This document shows positions 6,985 through 10,467 of a DNA stretch of 10,467 nt, in pieces. Within the stretch, counting starts at the first letter, position 1. Each line of letters begins with the position of its first letter. The stretch is from contig JAUIMD010000037.1 in NCBI GenBank assembly GCA_030433225.1, positions 1-10,467 on the forward strand, read 5' to 3'. The notes beneath the pieces were generated by a model. That model was not told where the DNA came from. It searched no databases and worked only from the letters and a program-made list of their open reading frames with translations. Made by a program: the position numbers and the translations under genes. This DNA comes from Bacteroidia bacterium (GTDB lineage: Bacteria; Bacteroidota; Bacteroidia; Bacteroidales; UBA5342).

Positions 6985-8343
6985 GTGTTTAAGCGATTGA
7001 TACAGCCCCAGAGTCCGCTCATGCAAAAGGTTATGCGTAACCTTTCGTGGTCGGTGGTGGGTACATCGGTAAACATGCTCATTACCCTGGTGGTAGGCAT
7101 TTATGTGGCCCGTTACTTAGGTCCCGAACAATATGGCCTGCTGAACTATGTCGTATCTTTTGCAATGCTGTTCTCGGTTTTTGCCACCTTTAGTTCCGAC
7201 GAAATTATTGTTAAAATGCTTTCGCTTAAACAGTGGCCAAAACATGTGGTGCTGTCGTCGGCCTTGTTTTTTCGGTTACTCCTTGCCCTTGGTACTGTTG
7301 TTTTAGTGGTGGTTTGTGCCTTTTTGCTGGAATCCGACATGTGGACAAAATGGGCCATTGCCCTGTACTCCACCAGCTTTATTGCACAGTCGTTTCAGGT
7401 GTTTACCAACTTTTTTGTGGCAGAGTTTAAAAACAAATTCGTGGCTAAAAGCACGGTTTTTAAAGGGTTGGCAACGGCGGGGGTTAAAGTAGTACTCATG
7501 CTAATGCATGCAGACCTTATTTGGTTTGTGGCAGCCTTTGCCCTTGATTTCTTTTTTCTCGCCTTTTCGCTCTTTCTGTTTTTTCGTAAAAATTACTCCT
7601 ATCCATTATCCTTGCGGTTCCATAAAAAAGTAGTACACCAAATCTGGAAACAATCGCTGCCGCTGATGTTTACCGGATTGGCCATATTGGTATACGACCG
7701 GGTAGACCAGGTGATGATTAAAAACATGCTGGGGTCAACCGATCTTGGGTATTATGCACTTGGACTGCGCATTATTTCCGTAATCTTTTTTATTCCTAAA
7801 ATTATTTCTCAAATACTTTTGCCTGTTTTGGTGCATTCGTACGCGCAAAATATGACGGCCTTTAACAAGCAAATGCAGCTTTTTTCTGATAGCATGGTAT
7901 GGATTACCATAGGGCTAGCCCTGATTTTTTCCATTTTTGCCAGGCCCCTGGTGTTATTGCTAATGGGCAATACCTACCTGGTAACCGGCGATCTGGTGCA
8001 ATTGCTTTCGTGGAAAAGCTTAATTTCTGCCTTTTCGTTTGTTACCGGCCAATGGATGATTATTAAAGGCCTGCAACGCTTTGCCCCAACTGCAAACATC
8101 ATTGGTGCGGTATTAAACGTTGGGCTCAATTTTTTACTCATTCCCCTCATAGGTTTATGGGGCGCCCTGGTGGCAACATTGGTTTCGTACACCTTTGCCG
8201 CCTATTTTTTCTTTTACTTTGTACCGGTACTGCGGCCCGCGGCCTATTTAATCAATCGGTCGGTGGTGCGGGGTTTGCCCAACTTATTTACTTTTGGCCT
8301 CGAGAAACTGAAGGCATCACAAAACCATGTTCCACCCCAATAA
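6985..8343 (+). CDS. Wzx-like lipid-linked oligosaccharide flippase (polysaccharide biosynthesis/MOP superfamily)
   Basis: A 452-residue inner-membrane protein with about 12-14 predicted spans and very few charged residues between them. The N-terminus has the typical N-L-S-W-S-V-V-G-T-S-V-N followed by V-A-R-Y-L-G-P-E-Q-Y-G-L-L-N-Y, common to Wzx/PST-type flippases, and the middle has Y-D-R-V-D-Q-V-M-I-K-N-M-L-G. Members move undecaprenyl-linked repeat units across the inner membrane. The GTG at 6985 is the most upstream plausible start, 19 bases after the kinase stop; an in-frame ATG at 7021 would remove 12 residues and cannot be excluded. No Wzy polymerase or ligase is in the window, so whether the glycan is O-antigen, capsule, exopolysaccharide or protein glycan is open. 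Confidence 0.88.
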   Translation: MFKRLIQPQSPLMQKVMRNLSWSVVGTSVNMLITLVVGIYVARYLGPEQYGLLNYVVSFAMLFSVFATFSSDEIIVKMLSLKQWPKHVVLSSALFFRLLLALGTVVLVVVCAFLLESDMWTKWAIALYSTSFIAQSFQVFTNFFVAEFKNKFVAKSTVFKGLATAGVKVVLMLMHADLIWFVAAFALDFFFLAFSLFLFFRKNYSYPLSLRFHKKVVHQIWKQSLPLMFTGLAILVYDRVDQVMIKNMLGSTDLGYYALGLRIISVIFFIPKIISQILLPVLVHSYAQNMTAFNKQMQLFSDSMVWITIGLALIFSIFARPLVLLLMGNTYLVTGDLVQLLSWKSLISAFSFVTGQWMIIKGLQRFAPTANIIGAVLNVGLNFLLIPLIGLWGALVATLVSYTFAAYFFFYFVPVLRPAAYLINRSVVRGLPNLFTFGLEKLKASQNHVPPQ

Positions 8344-8353
8344 AAAATAACAT

Positions 8354-9079
8354 ATGCCCATTAAAGAAGCCATCATACTTGCCGGAGGATTAGGAACCCG
8401 TTTACGCTCGGTAGTAAAGGAAATACCCAAGCCCATGGCACCGGTAAATGATATTCCATTTTTATGTTACCTGCTACACTACCTGCACCAGTACGACGTA
8501 AACCGGGTAATCCTTTCGGTAGGGTACAAGCACGAGGCAATTAAAACCTATTTTGGAAATGCGTACCACGGTATGGAATTGGTATATGTGGTGGAAGAAG
8601 TTCCCCTGGGTACAGGGGGAGGTATTAAACTGGCCCTGGCAAACGCCCGCGATGCGGAAGTGTTTTTACTGAACGGCGACACGTTTTTTGCGGTGGATTT
8701 ATTTGCGCTTTCCCGGGAGTTTCAGCAAAATCCGGCCGCACTTTGCCTGTCGCTTAAAGAAATGACAGACTTTGACAGGTACGGAATTGTAACCTTTAAG
8801 GGCAACCAGGTTACCGGGTTTAAAGACAAAGCATATTGCAGCAAAGGGTGGATAAATGGAGGGGTTTATGCCTTAACATCATCCCTTTTGGAAGGAAATG
8901 CCTTGCCGGAAAAATTCTCGTTTGAATCTGATTTTATGGAACGTGAGGTACATTCAGGGCAGTTTTCAGCCTTTTTCAGCCCGGCCTATTTTATCGACAT
9001 TGGCATCCCGGAAGATTACGAAAAGGTACAGCGCGATTTTAAAGATATGCCCCAATTTGCAAACCTCCTTTTGCCATGA
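8354..9079 (+). CDS. hddC: Sugar-1-phosphate nucleotidyltransferase, GDP-heptose (HddC) type
   Basis: A 241-residue cytoplasmic enzyme with the NTP-transferase Rossmann-like fold. The nucleotide-binding signature L-A-G-G-L-G-T-R-L is at residues 9-17, followed by K-P-M-A-P at 26-30. G-T-G-G-G-I is at 86-91, and the metal/sugar-binding L-L-N-G-D-T at 105-110 contains Asp109. Size and motifs fit HddC, which joins heptose-1-phosphate to GMP to give GDP-D-glycero-alpha-D-manno-heptose; MurU-like uridylyltransferases and mannose-1-phosphate guanylyltransferases share the fold. The HddA-type kinase two genes upstream makes the heptose reading the most likely. It begins 10 bases after the flippase stop, and its own stop overlaps the methyltransferase start by four bases (ATGA). 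Confidence 0.75.
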   Translation: MPIKEAIILAGGLGTRLRSVVKEIPKPMAPVNDIPFLCYLLHYLHQYDVNRVILSVGYKHEAIKTYFGNAYHGMELVYVVEEVPLGTGGGIKLALANARDAEVFLLNGDTFFAVDLFALSREFQQNPAALCLSLKEMTDFDRYGIVTFKGNQVTGFKDKAYCSKGWINGGVYALTSSLLEGNALPEKFSFESDFMEREVHSGQFSAFFSPAYFIDIGIPEDYEKVQRDFKDMPQFANLLLP

Positions 9080-9717
9080 AAAATGCCTATTACGGGGTAA
9101 GGGTGGATGTTTTAGAACTGGTGCCCCAACGCTGCAAAATGTTATTGGACGTAGGCTGTGGTACCGGACTCACTGCCGCCGCCATGAAAGAAAAAACACA
9201 GGGAAAAGTATACGGTCTGGAGCTTTTTGCGGAGGTAGCCAAACAAGCCGAACTGCGCATGGACGGTGTGTTTGTGGAGGATGTCAGCTCATTTTTTGAC
9301 AAAACGCCCACACAAAAGTACGATTGCATTGTGTTTGCCGACATTCTGGAGCACATCGTGGACCCCTGGAAAGTGCTGCGCCAAAGCCGCGAATTTCTGT
9401 TGCCGGGAGGCGTCGTCATTATTTCCATCCCCAACATTCGATTTTACACCACCTTTTTTCATTTGCTGTTTCGGGCCGAGTGGCCCTACCATGATCGAGG
9501 CATTCATGACCGTACCCACCTTCGGTTTTTTACCCGAAAAAATGTGATCCAGCTGGTAAAAAGTGCAGGGTTCCGGTTTGAACAATTCCGGCCCTATTAC
9601 CTTATTGCCGATAAAAAAACGGTGCTCAACAAACTGCGGCGTTTTGTGGGCATTCCCGGTATTCGCGGATTTTTTACGTTCCAGTACCACATGGTGATCA
9701 GCCCCCTTCACAGGTAA
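9076..9717 (+). CDS. Class I SAM-dependent methyltransferase (Methyltransf_23-like)
   Basis: A 213-residue Rossmann-fold methyltransferase. SAM-binding motif I is L-L-D-V-G-C-G-T-G at residues 23-31, with the acidic motif II residue Glu49 in V-Y-G-L-E-L. Motif IV is F-A-D-I-L-E-H-I at 87-94, followed by L-L-P-G-G at 108-112 and S-I-P-N at 117-120. A distal H-D-R-T-H-L-R-F-F-T block lies at 144-153, which I recall from methyltransferases in glycan and polyketide clusters. The substrate is unknown. Because it is translationally coupled to the HddC-type gene, methylation of the activated heptose or of the assembled glycan is the natural inference. It is the last gene of the tight block; a 79-base gap follows. 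Confidence 0.85.
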   Translation: MKNAYYGVRVDVLELVPQRCKMLLDVGCGTGLTAAAMKEKTQGKVYGLELFAEVAKQAELRMDGVFVEDVSSFFDKTPTQKYDCIVFADILEHIVDPWKVLRQSREFLLPGGVVIISIPNIRFYTTFFHLLFRAEWPYHDRGIHDRTHLRFFTRKNVIQLVKSAGFRFEQFRPYYLIADKKTVLNKLRRFVGIPGIRGFFTFQYHMVISPLHR

Positions 9718-9796
9718 GTACATTTCCACATAAACTTTTGTGAGAATACAATAATAAATAGGATATTTACGTATTAGATATTGACGATTCATATTC

Positions 9797-10381
9797 ATGG
9801 ACAAAATAGTTTTTGCAACCAATAACCCCAATAAACTGGCCGAAATTAGTGCAATGCTCAAAGGTAAATTTGAGGTGATTAGCCTGGAGACTTTGGGCTG
9901 TACCGAAGAAATACCAGAAACGGCAGATACCTTGGAAGGCAATGCATCTTTAAAGGCGCAGTACATTTTTAAAAAGTATAAGGTAAATTGTTTTGCCGAC
10001 GATACCGGACTGGAAATTGAGGCATTAAATAACGAACCCGGCGTGTACTCGGCACGGTATGCAAGCGAAGCAAAAGACGCTACCGAAAATATGAAAAAAG
10101 TGTTGCGAAAGATGAAAGGCATTTCCAACAGAAAAGCCAATTTTCGCACCGTAATTTCACTGATTTTAAACGGACAGGAAATTTTGTTTGAGGGCAGCGT
10201 AAAAGGCACCATACGCGAGGAAATGTGTGGGAAAGAAGGGTTTGGTTACGACCCTATTTTTGAACCTGAAGGATACACCCTTACCTTTGCAGAGCTTTCG
10301 CGCGACGAAAAAAATAACATTAGTCACCGGGGAAGGGCCGTTCAAAAGTTAATTGAATTTTTAAATCACCATACTTCATAA
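9797..10381 (+). CDS. rdgB: Non-canonical purine NTP pyrophosphatase (RdgB/HAM1, Maf/Ham1 superfamily)
   Basis: A 194-residue cytoplasmic house-cleaning enzyme that hydrolyses dITP, ITP and XTP to monophosphates, keeping deaminated purines out of nucleic acids. Family motifs are complete: T-N-N-P-N-K-L-x-E-I at residues 8-17 (Lys13, Glu16), the metal-binding A-D-D-T-G-L at 67-72 with Asp68-Asp69, G-V-Y-S-A-R-Y-A, G-Y-D-P-I-F at 150-155, and S-H-R-G-R at 176-180. Length is almost that of E. coli RdgB (197). The ATG at 9797 gives the normal N-terminus. The preceding 79 bases are AT-rich and hold no perfect -7 box or strong hairpin, so it is unclear whether the gene has its own promoter or is read through from the glycan genes. 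Confidence 0.95.
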   Translation: MDKIVFATNNPNKLAEISAMLKGKFEVISLETLGCTEEIPETADTLEGNASLKAQYIFKKYKVNCFADDTGLEIEALNNEPGVYSARYASEAKDATENMKKVLRKMKGISNRKANFRTVISLILNGQEILFEGSVKGTIREEMCGKEGFGYDPIFEPEGYTLTFAELSRDEKNNISHRGRAVQKLIEFLNHHTS

Positions 10382-10382
10382 C

Positions 10383-10467
10383 ATGAGGCATCCATTAAAA
10401 ATATTCCTGTTGCTGGCCGTAGTAAACATGGCCGCATACGTACAGGCACAAATTCCCGTAGGCAGTT
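10383..10467 (+). CDS. Secreted protein, N-terminal fragment, possibly PorZ-like
   Basis: Only 28 codons are visible before the window ends. ATG at 10383 follows the rdgB stop by one base. Translation begins MRHPLKIFLLLAV, a positively charged start and hydrophobic core, followed by a plausible signal-peptidase I site V-Q-A before Q-I-P-V-G-S. The mature N-terminus Q-I-P-V-G resembles what I recall for PorZ-type beta-propeller proteins of the type IX secretion system, which often continue with a Trp; the next codon starts with T, as TGG would. That is a weak clue. The signal peptide is well supported; the family is not. Spacing suggests co-transcription with rdgB. Confidence 0.6.
   Translation, partial: MRHPLKIFLLLAVVNMAAYVQAQIPVGS

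Noticed and set aside
9718..9796. Possible promoter or terminator between the methyltransferase and rdgB
   Set aside because: The sequence is AT-rich, but I find no exact TAnnTTTG and only a weak bulged CACA/TGTG pairing without a T-run, so I do not call either element.
9289..10212. Long minus-strand open frame of 307 codons
   Set aside because: It runs antisense across the methyltransferase and rdgB, both of which have complete family motifs; its translation is low-complexity and Ser-rich with no recognisable domain.

Overview
The window looks like a chromosomal segment of a Bacteroidota bacterium. The main clues are a PorW/SprE-type lipoprotein with a short lipoprotein signal at the left edge, upstream boxes matching the Bacteroidota -7 consensus TAnnTTTG, very few Shine-Dalgarno sequences, and TTG/GTG starts. 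GC content looks moderate and even by eye. I saw no insertion sequence, phage gene, CRISPR array, rRNA or tRNA. Genus cannot be fixed from this window.

Left part (1-3733). A minus-strand gene running off the left edge encodes the N-terminus of a type IX secretion lipoprotein of the PorW/SprE type (TTG start). Diverging from it is a tightly coupled pair, a KefF-like flavodoxin-fold oxidoreductase and a KefC-type K+/H+ antiporter. They share a TAATG stop/start, preceded by a rare perfect AGGAGG. A convergent minus-strand gene of unknown function ends inside the kefC stop codon.

Central part (3734-9717). A good Bacteroidota promoter lies just ahead of tatC. After tatC come five closely packed surface-glycan genes on the same strand: a GT4-like glycosyltransferase, a GHMP sugar kinase of the HddA type, a Wzx-like flippase, an HddC-type sugar-1-phosphate nucleotidyltransferase and a class I methyltransferase. 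Gaps are 19-20 bases or less, and two junctions are 4-base ATGA overlaps. The kinase and nucleotidyltransferase are the two activation steps of GDP-D-glycero-alpha-D-manno-heptose synthesis. The isomerase (GmhA) and phosphatase (GmhB) of that route are not in the window. The likely product is a nucleotide-activated heptose, or a related sugar, used by the glycosyltransferase, exported by the flippase and possibly methylated.

Right part (9718-10467). After a 79-base gap comes rdgB/HAM1, a house-cleaning NTP pyrophosphatase. One base after its stop begins a secreted protein cut by the window edge. Its first residues after the signal peptide resemble the start of PorZ-type T9SS proteins, but only 28 codons are visible.

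Nothing here is clearly an undescribed system. The points most worth a second look are the heptose/glycan cluster joined to tatC and lying between possible T9SS genes, the unrecognised 243-residue protein, the glutathione-type Kef pair in a phylum usually thought to lack glutathione, and the glycosyltransferase lacking the usual GT4 EX7E motif.
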